From the NCBI RefSeq assembly GCF_016107705.1, contig NZ_JAEHGC010000025.1:1-48802 (forward strand): 48,802 nt of DNA, read 5' to 3'. Every line of letters starts with the position of its first letter. Positions within the stretch are counted from its first letter, which is position 1. Position numbers and translations under genes: made by a program. The stretch is from Neobacillus cucumis (GTDB lineage Bacteria > Bacillota > Bacilli > Bacillales_B > DSM-18226). The notes under the pieces were generated by a model. It saw only the letters and a program-made list of their open reading frames with translations. It was not told where the DNA came from and did not search any database. Of this stretch, positions 15,429 through 23,739 are shown in pieces.

Positions 15429-16289
15429 GTGGGTGCAGTGGAGAAAAAGGTGTATCGGGCCATGACAGATTCAACTCCAACCATGATGGAGTTAAACGGT
15501 GTGACAAAGGAGTTTGTTAAGCCAACTGGAGAAGTTCATACCGTATTGCGCAATATTGATTTGAAAATTCCAAAAGGGGAGTTTGTTTCCATTGTGGGAC
15601 CAACGGGTTGTGGGAAATCGACTACCTTAAGTTTGATCGCCGGGTTTGAACCACCATCTGCCGGGGAGGTTCTGATTTCTGGTGAAAAATTAGAGGGAAT
15701 TAACCCAAGGGCTGCCTGTGTTTTTCAAACAGAAAATGCTTTTCCCTGGAAAACGGTCATTGACAATGTTTCGCTCGGGCTGCGAATGCGGGGCAGACCC
15801 AAAGCGGATGCCTATGAGGAGGCAAGAAAATGGATTGCCCGCGTTGGACTCAAAGGATTTGAGGGGCATTATCCTTCCCAGCTTTCCGGAGGGATGCGTA
15901 AAAGGGTTGCATTAGCACAATGCCTCATTATTCAACCCGAAATTCTTCTAATGGACGAGTCATTTTCGGCCCTTGATGTCCACACAAGACATTTAATGGA
16001 AGATGAATTGCTAAGGATTTGGGAAGAAACCTCTGCATCCGTCTTTTTTATCACACATGATTTAGAGGAAGCGATTGCCTTAAGTGATCGAGTGATTGTT
16101 CTTACAGCGGGGCCGGGGGCAACGATTAAAGGGGATTATCGGATTGATTTGCCAAGACCGCGAAATGTAGCTGAAATAAGCTTTGATCCTGCTTTTATGA
16201 GAATCCATAAGCAGATTTGGGAAGATTTGAAGGATGAGGTGATGATTAGTTATGAGAACGCAAACAAACTCCATTCCAAATCCAGCTAA
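15429..16289 (+). CDS. NitT/TauT-type ABC transporter ATP-binding protein
   Basis: 286 aa from GTG 15429, with GGGGGAA 5-7 bases upstream; ATG 15411 would add six residues but lacks a ribosome binding site. Walker A GPTGCGKST, Q-loop FQTENAFPWKT, signature LSGGMRKRVALAQ, Walker B ILLMDESFSALD and switch His in FFITHDLEEA are all present. It resembles SsuB/TauB/NrtD-type ATPases that power importers for sulfonates, nitrate, pyrimidine precursors or aromatic acids. First gene of a three-gene operon, overlapping the permease gene by 38 bases. Confidence 0.93.
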   Translation: MGAVEKKVYRAMTDSTPTMMELNGVTKEFVKPTGEVHTVLRNIDLKIPKGEFVSIVGPTGCGKSTTLSLIAGFEPPSAGEVLISGEKLEGINPRAACVFQTENAFPWKTVIDNVSLGLRMRGRPKADAYEEARKWIARVGLKGFEGHYPSQLSGGMRKRVALAQCLIIQPEILLMDESFSALDVHTRHLMEDELLRIWEETSASVFFITHDLEEAIALSDRVIVLTAGPGATIKGDYRIDLPRPRNVAEISFDPAFMRIHKQIWEDLKDEVMISYENANKLHSKSS

Positions 16290-17109
16290 TGCGGAAGTGG
16301 TTTCACGTAAAGCGGAAATGCGGAGAAAGGCGGTAAAACTTCGGGCGCGAAACCTAAGCCTGCAATTAACGCTGTTTATCCTGCTTATGGGCTCTTGGCA
16401 ATATCTTTCCAGTCGAAACATCATTGATCCTTTCTTTTTCTCTAGTCCTTTTGATATTGCTAAACATATATGGGGATGGGCGGTAAATGGAACAACGGCC
16501 GGTCCGCTTTATAAGCAATTCATCATTACTTTTGAAGAAACGATTCTTTCTTTTGTATTGGGTGGGATTGCCGGAATTATTTTTGGCTATGCGCTGGGAA
16601 TGAATGAGCTGCTTTCCGTGATTTTAGGACCTTATATTAAAATGATCAATGCGATTCCACGGGTGGTCCTTGTCCCAATCTTTATCTTATGGTTCGGTCT
16701 TGGGATGTCTTCAAAAGTGGCTTCGGGATTAGTGCTTACGTTTTTCATTGTATTCTTCAATGCTTTTCAAGGGGTTAGAGAAGTTGATCGAAATTTAGTC
16801 AACAATGCTCGATTACTAGGGGCTAGCAAGCGCCAATTAGCTAGACATGTCATTATCCCATCTGCCCTGACGTGGATTCTTTCAAGTTTACATTCAAGCT
16901 TTGGTTTTGCCTTAATTGGGGCTGTAGTGGGGGAGTTCATTGGCGCTACAGAGGGACTCGGATACTTAATTGCTCAGGCACAGGGGGCATTTGATACCAC
17001 TGGGGTATTTGCAGGAATGGTCATTCTATCCATCACCGCCTTGATCGCCGATTGGGGAGTGTCAAAACTGGAAAAACGGTTTATCGCGTGGCGGCATATC
17101 CGTCAATAA
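16252..17109 (+). CDS. NitT/TauT-type ABC transporter permease
   Basis: 285 aa; ATG 16252 lies inside the end of the ATPase gene, preceded by GGATGAGGTGATG, which implies translational coupling. It is a BPD_transp_1 permease with about six TM segments: LTLFILLMGSWQYLSS, then GGIAGIIFGYALGMNELL and the EAA loop NNARLLGASKRQLARHVIIPSALTWILS. Start choice is uncertain because the first 40 residues are basic and hydrophilic. It pairs with the ATPase and the lipoprotein as one importer. Confidence 0.9.
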   Translation: MRTQTNSIPNPANAEVVSRKAEMRRKAVKLRARNLSLQLTLFILLMGSWQYLSSRNIIDPFFFSSPFDIAKHIWGWAVNGTTAGPLYKQFIITFEETILSFVLGGIAGIIFGYALGMNELLSVILGPYIKMINAIPRVVLVPIFILWFGLGMSSKVASGLVLTFFIVFFNAFQGVREVDRNLVNNARLLGASKRQLARHVIIPSALTWILSSLHSSFGFALIGAVVGEFIGATEGLGYLIAQAQGAFDTTGVFAGMVILSITALIADWGVSKLEKRFIAWRHIRQ

Positions 17110-17124
17110 GTTTGGGCTTTTCTT

Positions 17125-17159
17125 AATTCGCGGATAAATGCATCCAATTCGCGGATAAA
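17125..17159 (+). repeat. Pair of AATTCGCGGATAAA repeats, 21 bp apart
   Basis: AATTCGCGGATAAA occurs at 17125-17138 and 17146-17159, exactly 21 bases apart. It is the inverse of the pair at 9639-9673. It lies between the permease and substrate-binding genes. Confidence 0.85.
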
Positions 17160-17256
17160 AGCTGGTCATTCGCTAAGAGGTGTAATTTTACACTAGCTAA
17201 GCCTTTCTTAGTGTTAAGAAAACAAACTACTTTTTAAAAATAAGGGGGAATTACAC

Positions 17257-18312
17257 ATGGGTAAGACGATGAAAAGATTAAGTATCGGGGTTTCAGGTAT
17301 GGCCGTTGCAGCCATGCTTCTCACTGGCTGTTCTTCCAATTCTTCAACAGCCGCATCCAGCACCCCGAAAAACACCAGCAGTACAAAGGGTACACCAAAA
17401 GTCTCGATCATGGTGGGCGGCTTAGAGAAAATTATTTACCTTCCATATATGCTTGCTGAAAAGCTGGGGTATTACAAGGACGCAGGAGTGACAGTTACAC
17501 TTGTCGAGGAAAGTGCGGGTCAGGACGCGGAATTAGCCCTACTAGCAGGCCAGGTGGATGGTGCAGGCGGTTTTTATGACCATACGCTTGATTTACAGAC
17601 AAAAGGGAAAAAGGTGGAAGCAGTTGTCACGATGGCTGACGTTCCGGGAGAACAGCTGATGGTAGCCAATCGCTTAAAGGATAAGGTGAAAACATTAGCA
17701 GATTTGAAAGGACTCACGATTGGTGTCACGGGGCTTGGGTCATCCACCAACATGCTTGCAAGCTATAATGTCGTCAAAGGCGGCAATAAAGAGAGCGATT
17801 ATAAGCCGCTGCCTGTAGGTGCCGGTCAAACGTTAATTGCAGCGATGCAAAATAAACGAATTGATGCTGCTGTTACAAGTGAACCAACTGCTTCCCTTCT
17901 AAAAAATAAACATTTGGCCTACACCTTTGTGGATATGAACTCAAAAGAGGGTACAGAAAAAGCATTAGGGGGAAGATATGCTGCAACTAGTTTATATATG
18001 ACGAACGATTATGTGAAGGCGCATCCGGATGTTGTCCAAAAATTAGCCAATGCCTATGTTCGAACATTGAAATGGATGAGCACCCATACACCTGAGGAAA
18101 TAGCCGACAAATTGCCTGAGGAGTATTATGCCGGGGATAAAGCCTTGTATATCCAAGCTCTAAAGGGCCAGCTTCCAATGTTTACAACGGACGGAAAAAT
18201 GCCGAACGGGGTACCGGAAAATGTTAAAAAAATTCTTTCTGCCTTTAAACCTGTACAAAATGTTGATCTCAGCCAGACTTATACGAATGATTTTGTAAAT
18301 AAAGTGAAATAA
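17257..18312 (+). CDS. NitT/TauT-type ABC transporter substrate-binding lipoprotein
   Basis: 351 aa, ATG with AAGGGGG. Signal peptide with lipobox MLLTGC (Cys25), then a Ser/Thr-rich tether. NMT1/SsuA-like binding domain: LPYMLAEKLGYYKDAGVTVTLVE, AELALLAGQVDGAGGFYDH, DLKGLTIGVTGLGSSTNM and AAMQNKRIDAAVTSEPTAS. It delivers the ligand to the permease. The substrate cannot be read from sequence; the CitS-like regulators nearby make an organic acid plausible (inference). A terminator follows. Confidence 0.92.
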   Translation: MGKTMKRLSIGVSGMAVAAMLLTGCSSNSSTAASSTPKNTSSTKGTPKVSIMVGGLEKIIYLPYMLAEKLGYYKDAGVTVTLVEESAGQDAELALLAGQVDGAGGFYDHTLDLQTKGKKVEAVVTMADVPGEQLMVANRLKDKVKTLADLKGLTIGVTGLGSSTNMLASYNVVKGGNKESDYKPLPVGAGQTLIAAMQNKRIDAAVTSEPTASLLKNKHLAYTFVDMNSKEGTEKALGGRYAATSLYMTNDYVKAHPDVVQKLANAYVRTLKWMSTHTPEEIADKLPEEYYAGDKALYIQALKGQLPMFTTDGKMPNGVPENVKKILSAFKPVQNVDLSQTYTNDFVNKVK

Positions 18313-18322
18313 TTCATGTCAG

Positions 18323-18357
18323 ACCGGGAAGCCGATAGGTGGTTTCCCGGTTTTTTA
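18323..18357 (+). terminator. Terminator of the ABC importer operon
   Basis: ACCGGGAA and TTCCCGGT form a GC-rich hairpin followed by TTTTTT, directly after the stop at 18312. Confidence 0.85.
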
Positions 18358-18382
18358 ATGTATAATGTGGGCTATTTTTTTG

Positions 18383-18558
18383 GATATCAACAAATTTTAG
18401 CTCGATATCAACACAAAATTTGATTATATCAACACATTTTGCCTGGATATCGACACAGATTCTGATTATATCAACACTTTTTCGCAGGATATCAACATAT
18501 TTTGGGGATATATCAACAATTCGGCTGAAAATCTACATCAATCATTAACTTATCCACA
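18383..18558 (+). repeat. Array C: nine DnaA-box-like decamers ending in a perfect box
   Basis: Decamers start at 18383, 18404, 18425, 18446, 18467, 18488 and 18509 (21-bp steps), 18528 (19 bp) and 18549 (21 bp). The last holds TTATCCACA (18550-18558), the DnaA box consensus. Unit order matches array A unit for unit, including the unusual GATATCGACACAGATTC fourth unit, so A and C descend from one element. The rest of the gap to 18722 shows no recognised feature. Confidence 0.93.
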
Positions 18559-18722
18559 GCCTACTGGTCGTATTGATTAGCCACGTGCTCCTGTCACTCT
18601 TCTAGTAAATCCACTTATTATGGCTTACTTGGAAAGGTAGTCTGTGTAGGCTTTTACCTTGTATGATTCGACGATTAGAGCACAGACTAAAAGGATGAAA
18701 GTCGGTTAATGGAGTTAGTACG

Positions 18723-19451
18723 ATGCAAAAATATTTTCAAATTCCTTCAAAACTCGATTCATTTCGCCTTTTTTCCGTACAGCACCTTTTAACGATCGGG
18801 ATTATTTTTGTCCTTTGTTTTCTCCTGTTCGTTATGCGGAAGGAGCTAAAGAAAAATAGGAACCAAAGGATTTTCCGTTTCTCTCTCGCCATTCTCTTAG
18901 TTGCTTCAGATGTTTCATATCATCTTTGGCTCATCAAAGAGCATGCATGGTCCATAAGGAGAGATTTGCCACTGCATCTTAGTGATCTTGTTGTCATCCT
19001 TGCCGTTGTCATGTTGCTTTTGAGAAGCTATAAACTTTTTCAATTCATGTATTTTGCGGCGCTGGGCAGTTCCATTCAGGCCCTCTTGACGCCTAGCCTT
19101 GATAGATTTTCGTTTCCTCACTTTCGATATATTGAGTTTTTTGTTTCACATGGAGGGGTAGTATTGGCTTGTTTGTTTATGGTGGCGGCCTTCCATTATC
19201 GGCCAACCATCTTTTCCCTGTGGGTAACCATTCTGCTCGTGAATCTATATGCAATTTGTGTTTTTGTCCTTAATAAATTACTTGGCGCGAACTACCTTTA
19301 TATCATGAAAAAGCCTGAATCCGCTTCTCTTTTAGATTACCTGGGTCCATGGCCGTGGTATCTTCTTTCATTAGAACTGGTGATGATTCTGAGTTTTAAT
19401 ATTCTCTATAGTCCCTTTTGGATTAGAAGAAGATATCAACATAAATCTTGA
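18723..19451 (+). CDS. YwaF-like integral membrane protein (TIGR02206 family)
   Basis: 242 aa, ATG 18723 with GGAG upstream. Seven or so hydrophobic segments and family signatures: FSVQHLLTI near the N-terminus, RRDLPLHLSDL, AALGSSIQALLTP, RYIEFFVSHGGV, and LDYLGPWPWYLLSLEL near the C-terminus. YwaF-family proteins occur in Bacilli; the function is unknown. The gene sits between two direct-repeat arrays (C and D), and its last codons (RRRYQHKS) are coded by the first unit of array D. Family proteins normally end close to this point, so the array has probably supplied only the final residues. Confidence 0.85.
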   Translation: MQKYFQIPSKLDSFRLFSVQHLLTIGIIFVLCFLLFVMRKELKKNRNQRIFRFSLAILLVASDVSYHLWLIKEHAWSIRRDLPLHLSDLVVILAVVMLLLRSYKLFQFMYFAALGSSIQALLTPSLDRFSFPHFRYIEFFVSHGGVVLACLFMVAAFHYRPTIFSLWVTILLVNLYAICVFVLNKLLGANYLYIMKKPESASLLDYLGPWPWYLLSLELVMILSFNILYSPFWIRRRYQHKS

Positions 19452-19565
19452 TTTTATCAACAAATTTTTTGAAGATATCCACAAATTCCACATGGATATC
19501 CACAAATTTTGGGGATATATCAACAATTCGGCTGAAAATCTACATAAATCAGTAACTTATCCACA
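19432..19565 (+). repeat. Array D: seven DnaA-box-like decamers, beginning inside the ywaF-like gene
   Basis: Decamers start at 19432, 19453, 19474, 19495 and 19516 (21-bp steps), 19535 (19 bp) and 19556 (21 bp), ending in TTATCCACA (19557-19565). The last 59 bases (19507-19565) match array C (18500-18558) at 57 positions. Two units are GATATCCACA, one base from the DnaA box. Confidence 0.93.
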
Positions 19566-19572
19566 TGTAAAA

Positions 19573-19604
19573 AAACCACACTGAAATTGAATCCAGTGTG
19601 GTTT
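19573..19604 (-). terminator. Terminator of the sstT-like gene
   Basis: AAACCACACTG (19573-19583) and CAGTGTGGTTT (19594-19604) form an 11-bp stem; on the minus strand it runs into seven T. Confidence 0.9.
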
Positions 19605-19612
19605 GTTACATT

Positions 19613-20851
19613 TTACGCTACTTTATTAATATCAATCTTTTTCCCTTCTTTACGCCACTTGTTAAATTCAGCTGTTGCTGTGAATAGGACGTCTGTGGAA
19701 GAGTTAAGTGCTGTTTCACAAGAATCTTGTAGAACACCTACGATAAAGCCTACACCTACCACCTGCATGGCAACATCATTTGAAATTCCAAATAAGCTAC
19801 ATGCAAGAGGGATCAATAATAAGGATCCGCCGGCAACACCTGAAGCACCGCAAGCACATACAGCAGATAGAACGCTGAGGATGATGGCTGTCGGGATATC
19901 CACATGAATGCCAAGTGTATGAACGGCTGCAAGTGTTAAAACAGAAATCGTAACGGCCGCACCTGCCATGTTAACGGTAGCACCTAATGGAATCGATACA
20001 GAATACGTATCCTTATCCAAACCTAGTTTTTCACATAATTTCATATTAACCGGGATGTTTGCTGCTGAACTGCGTGTGAAGAATGCTGTAATTCCGCTTT
20101 CCTTTAAGCACTGTAATACAAGTGGATACGGGTTTTGGCGGATTCCCACGTATACGATCAATGGATTTACAACAAGAGCAACAAAGAACATACAGCCGAT
20201 TAAAATGACTAGTAATTTTCCATAGCTTAATAGAGAACCGAGCCCGTTTGCGGTAATCGAATCAAATACGAGACCCATGATGCCAAGTGGGGCAAATTTG
20301 ATAACCCAAGTAACCACTTTCGAGATCGCATCGGAAAAATTGGCAATCACGGTTTTGGTTGAATCTGAGGCGTTTTTTAACGCAAAGCCTAGAACGACTG
20401 CCCAAGCTAAGATACCGATATAGTTCGCATTGAAAATGGCTTTAACCGGGTTATCGACCACGTTCATCAGTAAGGTTTTGAGGACTTCTGCCACGCCACC
20501 TGGAGGTGTCAGATCCTGAGCACCAGAGCCAAGTTTCAATCCTACTGGGAAGACGAAGCTAGCAATAACAGCAATCAGCCCTGCTAAAAAGGTCCCTAAA
20601 AGGTAAAGAACGATGATGGATTTCATGTTGGTTTTGTGACCGCTTTTGTGTTGAGCGATAGCGGACATAACTAAGAAGAGTACAAGTACGGGTGCAACGG
20701 CTTTTAGTGCACCAACAAACAGGGATCCAAAGATCGCAACTGGTTTTGCTGTATCAGGTATTGCTACAGCTAGGATAATCCCAATAATTAATCCGATAAT
20801 AATTTGTTTTACTAGACTTAATTGATTCCACTTTTTCAGTAGATTTTTCAT
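19613..20851 (-). CDS. sstT: Na+/serine-threonine symporter (SstT-like)
   Basis: 412 aa, dicarboxylate/amino acid:cation symporter (SDF) family. N-terminus [22 protein letters not shown], then the serine-rich re-entrant loop [17 protein letters not shown], the substrate motif [15 protein letters not shown], and [17 protein letters not shown]...[13 protein letters not shown], which are SstT-specific segments. Length matches E. coli SstT (about 414 aa). It imports serine and threonine with sodium. Monocistronic, with its own promoter and terminator. Confidence 0.92.
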   Translation of the reverse strand: MKNLLKKWNQLSLVKQIIIGLIIGIILAVAIPDTAKPVAIFGSLFVGALKAVAPVLVLFLVMSAIAQHKSGHKTNMKSIIVLYLLGTFLAGLIAVIASFVFPVGLKLGSGAQDLTPPGGVAEVLKTLLMNVVDNPVKAIFNANYIGILAWAVVLGFALKNASDSTKTVIANFSDAISKVVTWVIKFAPLGIMGLVFDSITANGLGSLLSYGKLLVILIGCMFFVALVVNPLIVYVGIRQNPYPLVLQCLKESGITAFFTRSSAANIPVNMKLCEKLGLDKDTYSVSIPLGATVNMAGAAVTISVLTLAAVHTLGIHVDIPTAIILSVLSAVCACGASGVAGGSLLLIPLACSLFGISNDVAMQVVGVGFIVGVLQDSCETALNSSTDVLFTATAEFNKWRKEGKKIDINKVA

Positions 20852-20985
20852 CGATTCGACCTCCGCTAGTATAAGATAAAATGCAACAATCTAGGGCCAT
20901 TCTGTCCTTGGACCTAGGGTTAACCTTGCAATTAGAAAGCCAATATTATCGCAATTATTTCTATAAAACTATTCAATTAATAATA

Positions 20986-21014
20986 TTATAGTGAAAATTT
21001 AGATATATTACAAT
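20986..21014 (-). promoter_or_regulatory. Sigma-A promoter of the sstT-like gene
   Basis: On the minus strand TTGTAA (21009-21014), 17 bases, then TATAAT (20986-20991). It leaves a 135-base leader to the start codon at 20851. Confidence 0.65.
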
Positions 21015-21208
21015 AGTAATATGGGTCTGACCTCTACTCAACTAAAGTTTAAAGTGGTGAAGTATTGCAGTAAACTGGTACTTCGATGCAATCACCGTGG
21101 AATACAAGCAACAGCACATTAAAGGGGATGAAACCGCCATCAAAATGATTTAACCGATGGTAGTATTAAAGATAAGAATACAAGTTTTACTCTAAAGGAG
21201 TGTTACAT

Positions 21209-23230
21209 ATGGTGAAGGTACTAGTTGAGAAGGGAATTGAAGAGTTAGCGATTAATACGATTCGAACTTTGTCCATTGATGCGATTGAAAAGGCTAATTC
21301 TGGTCATCCTGGAATGCCTATGGGAGCGGCGCCAATGGCCTATACCTTATGGGCGAGGGAGATGAATCATAATCCGCTGAACCCGAACTGGGTGAACAGA
21401 GACCGCTTTGTTTTATCGGCAGGCCATGGATCAATGCTCCTGTATAGCTTGCTGCACCTATTCGGCTATGATGTGACCATGGATGATTTGCAAAATTTCC
21501 GTCAATGGGGCAGTAAAACACCTGGTCATCCTGAGGTTGGACATACACCTGGTGTTGAAGCGACAACCGGGCCGTTAGGACAAGGTGTGGCGATGGCGGT
21601 TGGTATGGCAATGGCAGAGCGTCATTTGGCAGGTACGTATAACAAGGAAAACTATCCTGTAATCGATCATTATATCTATAGCATATGCGGGGATGGCGAT
21701 TTAATGGAAGGAGTTTCGGCTGAGGCAGCATCCCTTGCAGGACACCTACAGCTTGGCCGTCTCATTGTTTTATATGATTCCAATAATATTTCATTGGATG
21801 GAGACCTGGACCATGCTTTTTCTGAAAAAGTAGAAGACCGTTTTGCAGCCTATGGCTGGCAGGTCATCCGTGTCGAAGACGGAAATGATATTGACGAGAT
21901 TCAAAACGCTTTGCAAGAAGCGAAAGCAGATCTCGAGCGCCCAACATTAATCGAGGTGAAAACGACGATTGGTTTCGGTTCTCCGAATAAATCGGGGAAA
22001 TCTGCCTCCCATGGTGCGCCGCTTGGTGCGGATGAGGCAAGGTTAACGAAAGCAGCCTACAATTGGAACGGAGAAAAACCGTTTTTTGTACCGGAAGAAG
22101 CCGCCCATCATTTTAAACAGCTGGCGAGTCTTGGGCAGCAAAAAGAAGCAGCTTGGAATGAGCTTTTTGAAAACTATAAAAATGAATATCCGGAGCTTGC
22201 AGGACAATTGGAAACAGCCCTAAACGGGGAACTTCCTGGCAAGTGGGAAGAGGGACTGCCTGAGTTTGCGGCTGGAGAAGGATTGGCTACAAGAGAATCA
22301 TCCGGAAAAACGTTAAATGCTGCCGCTAAGGTGATTCCACAATTAATCGGTGGGTCTGCTGATTTGGCAAGCTCGAACAAAACACTTCTTGCTTCAGAAG
22401 GGAATTTTAGTTCTGATGGATATGCGGCCAGAAATATTTGGTTTGGTGTCAGGGAGTTTGCGATGGGGGCAGCGATGAATGGAATGGCTCTGCATGGCGG
22501 AGTGAAAGTGTTTGGTGCGACCTTCTTTGTCTTTTCCGATTATCTAAGACCTGCGATTCGACTTGCTGCCTTAATGAAACTACCTGTTACCTATGTATTT
22601 ACGCATGACAGTGTGGCGGTCGGGGAAGATGGGCCTACCCATGAGCCAATTGAGCAGTTAGCCTCTTTAAGGGCCATGCCGGGTCTATCTGTGATTCGTC
22701 CTGCGGATGCGAAGGAAACGGCGGCAGCATGGCGATTGGCGCTTGAAAGTAAGGATACACCGACGGCTTTAGTGCTTTCACGCCAAAGTCTGCAAACATT
22801 AGATTTAGCGAGTCCTGTGGTTTTTGAAGGGGTAAAACGCGGCGGTTATATCGTTTCAGAGGCAAATGGAGAGGCCGCAGGGTTACTTCTTGCTACAGGT
22901 TCTGAAGTGTCACTGGCGATTGCGGCACAGAAGGAACTTGAAAAAAGAGAGATTCATGTATCGGTTGTCAGCTTGCCAAGCTGGGATCGTTTTGAACAGC
23001 AGTCGGTAGAATATAAAGAAAGCATCCTTCCGAAACATCTAAAGGCTCGTCTTGCGATTGAGCTGGGGGCTTCACTGGGTTGGAGAGAATATATTGGCGA
23101 GCACGGGGACAAAATCACGCTTGATCATTTTGGTGCATCTGCCCCGGCTAGTAAACTATTTGAAGAGTATGGTTTTACAGTTGGAAATGTTGTTAATAGA
23201 TTTAAAGCGTTATTGGAGAAAATGAATTAA
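21209..23230 (+). CDS. tkt: Transketolase
   Basis: 673 aa from ATG 21209 with AAAGGAG at 21194-21200. Three-domain transketolase: [27 protein letters not shown], the thiamine diphosphate motif [20 protein letters not shown]...LYDSN, and [27 protein letters not shown]. It moves two-carbon units between pentose and hexose phosphates. It is followed after 21 bases by an HPr gene and then PTS genes. A pathway-specific transketolase in a polyol cluster fits a pentitol whose oxidised phosphate enters the pentose phosphate pathway, but it could be the housekeeping enzyme. The 21015-21208 region shows no clear feature. Confidence 0.95.
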   Translation: MVKVLVEKGIEELAINTIRTLSIDAIEKANSGHPGMPMGAAPMAYTLWAREMNHNPLNPNWVNRDRFVLSAGHGSMLLYSLLHLFGYDVTMDDLQNFRQWGSKTPGHPEVGHTPGVEATTGPLGQGVAMAVGMAMAERHLAGTYNKENYPVIDHYIYSICGDGDLMEGVSAEAASLAGHLQLGRLIVLYDSNNISLDGDLDHAFSEKVEDRFAAYGWQVIRVEDGNDIDEIQNALQEAKADLERPTLIEVKTTIGFGSPNKSGKSASHGAPLGADEARLTKAAYNWNGEKPFFVPEEAAHHFKQLASLGQQKEAAWNELFENYKNEYPELAGQLETALNGELPGKWEEGLPEFAAGEGLATRESSGKTLNAAAKVIPQLIGGSADLASSNKTLLASEGNFSSDGYAARNIWFGVREFAMGAAMNGMALHGGVKVFGATFFVFSDYLRPAIRLAALMKLPVTYVFTHDSVAVGEDGPTHEPIEQLASLRAMPGLSVIRPADAKETAAAWRLALESKDTPTALVLSRQSLQTLDLASPVVFEGVKRGGYIVSEANGEAAGLLLATGSEVSLAIAAQKELEKREIHVSVVSLPSWDRFEQQSVEYKESILPKHLKARLAIELGASLGWREYIGEHGDKITLDHFGASAPASKLFEEYGFTVGNVVNRFKALLEKMN

Positions 23231-23251
23231 AGAAAAGGGGAATTTACTATT

Positions 23252-23518
23252 ATGGCTGAAAAAACATTTATTGTAATCGATGAAACCGGTATTCATGCAC
23301 GTCCTGCAACAACACTTGTACAAACGGCAAGTCAATTTGCCTCCACTATTCAAATCGAATATAATGCTAAAAAGGTAAACTTAAAATCGATTATGGGAGT
23401 TATGTCTTTAGGAATTCCAAAAGGAGCAGAAATTAAACTTTCTGCAGAGGGTGCAGATGCTGTTCAAGCGATTGCAGCTTTAGAAGAGACGATTGTAAAG
23501 GCAGAGTTAGCAAAATAA
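23252..23518 (+). CDS. HPr phosphocarrier protein
   Basis: 88 aa, ATG with AAAGGGG. His15 in GIHARPAT is the PTS phosphorylation site. Ser46 in [13 protein letters not shown] is the HPr kinase site, so the protein can act in both sugar phosphorylation and CcpA signalling. Being away from ptsI and next to a polyol PTS, it may be a dedicated second HPr rather than the general ptsH product; this cannot be decided from the window. It forms a two-gene unit with tkt, closed by a terminator. Confidence 0.93.
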   Translation: MAEKTFIVIDETGIHARPATTLVQTASQFASTIQIEYNAKKVNLKSIMGVMSLGIPKGAEIKLSAEGADAVQAIAALEETIVKAELAK

Positions 23519-23541
23519 TCTTATTGGTTTTGGCCGATTAT

Positions 23542-23576
23542 AGGCAGAAGGGTAAGTTGACCTTCTGCCTTTTTAT
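23542..23576 (+). terminator. Terminator of the tkt-HPr unit
   Basis: AGGCAGAAGG (23542-23551) and CCTTCTGCCT (23561-23570) pair perfectly and run into TTTTT. Confidence 0.9.
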
Positions 23577-23675
23577 GTTAGAGTGCACAAATATTGTCGA
23601 ATGCTTATGGCACTCTGTCTGAATAATAAGAAAGTTCATCATCATGTTGCACAATTTACAGGTAACAAATGGCTA

Positions 23676-23689
23676 TGAAAGCGCATCAA
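23676..23689 (+). promoter_or_regulatory. cre-like site before the PTS operon
   Basis: TGAAAGCGCATCAA matches the CcpA cre consensus with one mismatch at the 3' end. It lies 50 bases upstream of the PRD activator start. No clear -35/-10 pair could be assigned. Confidence 0.4.
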
Positions 23690-23739
23690 AAAATTCGTTG
23701 AGGTCTGATAAACTTAAAAACAGATAGGGGGAATCATTC

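Noticed and set aside
18383..18558. CRISPR array
   Set aside because: Regular spacing, but the repeat core is only about 10 bases, spacers are 11 bases and are themselves shared between arrays; no cas genes.
21061..21153. 31-codon frame containing VNWYFDAITVEYKQQHIKGD before the transketolase gene
   Set aside because: It looks protein-like and may be a gene remnant, but has no start, ribosome binding site or recognised family.
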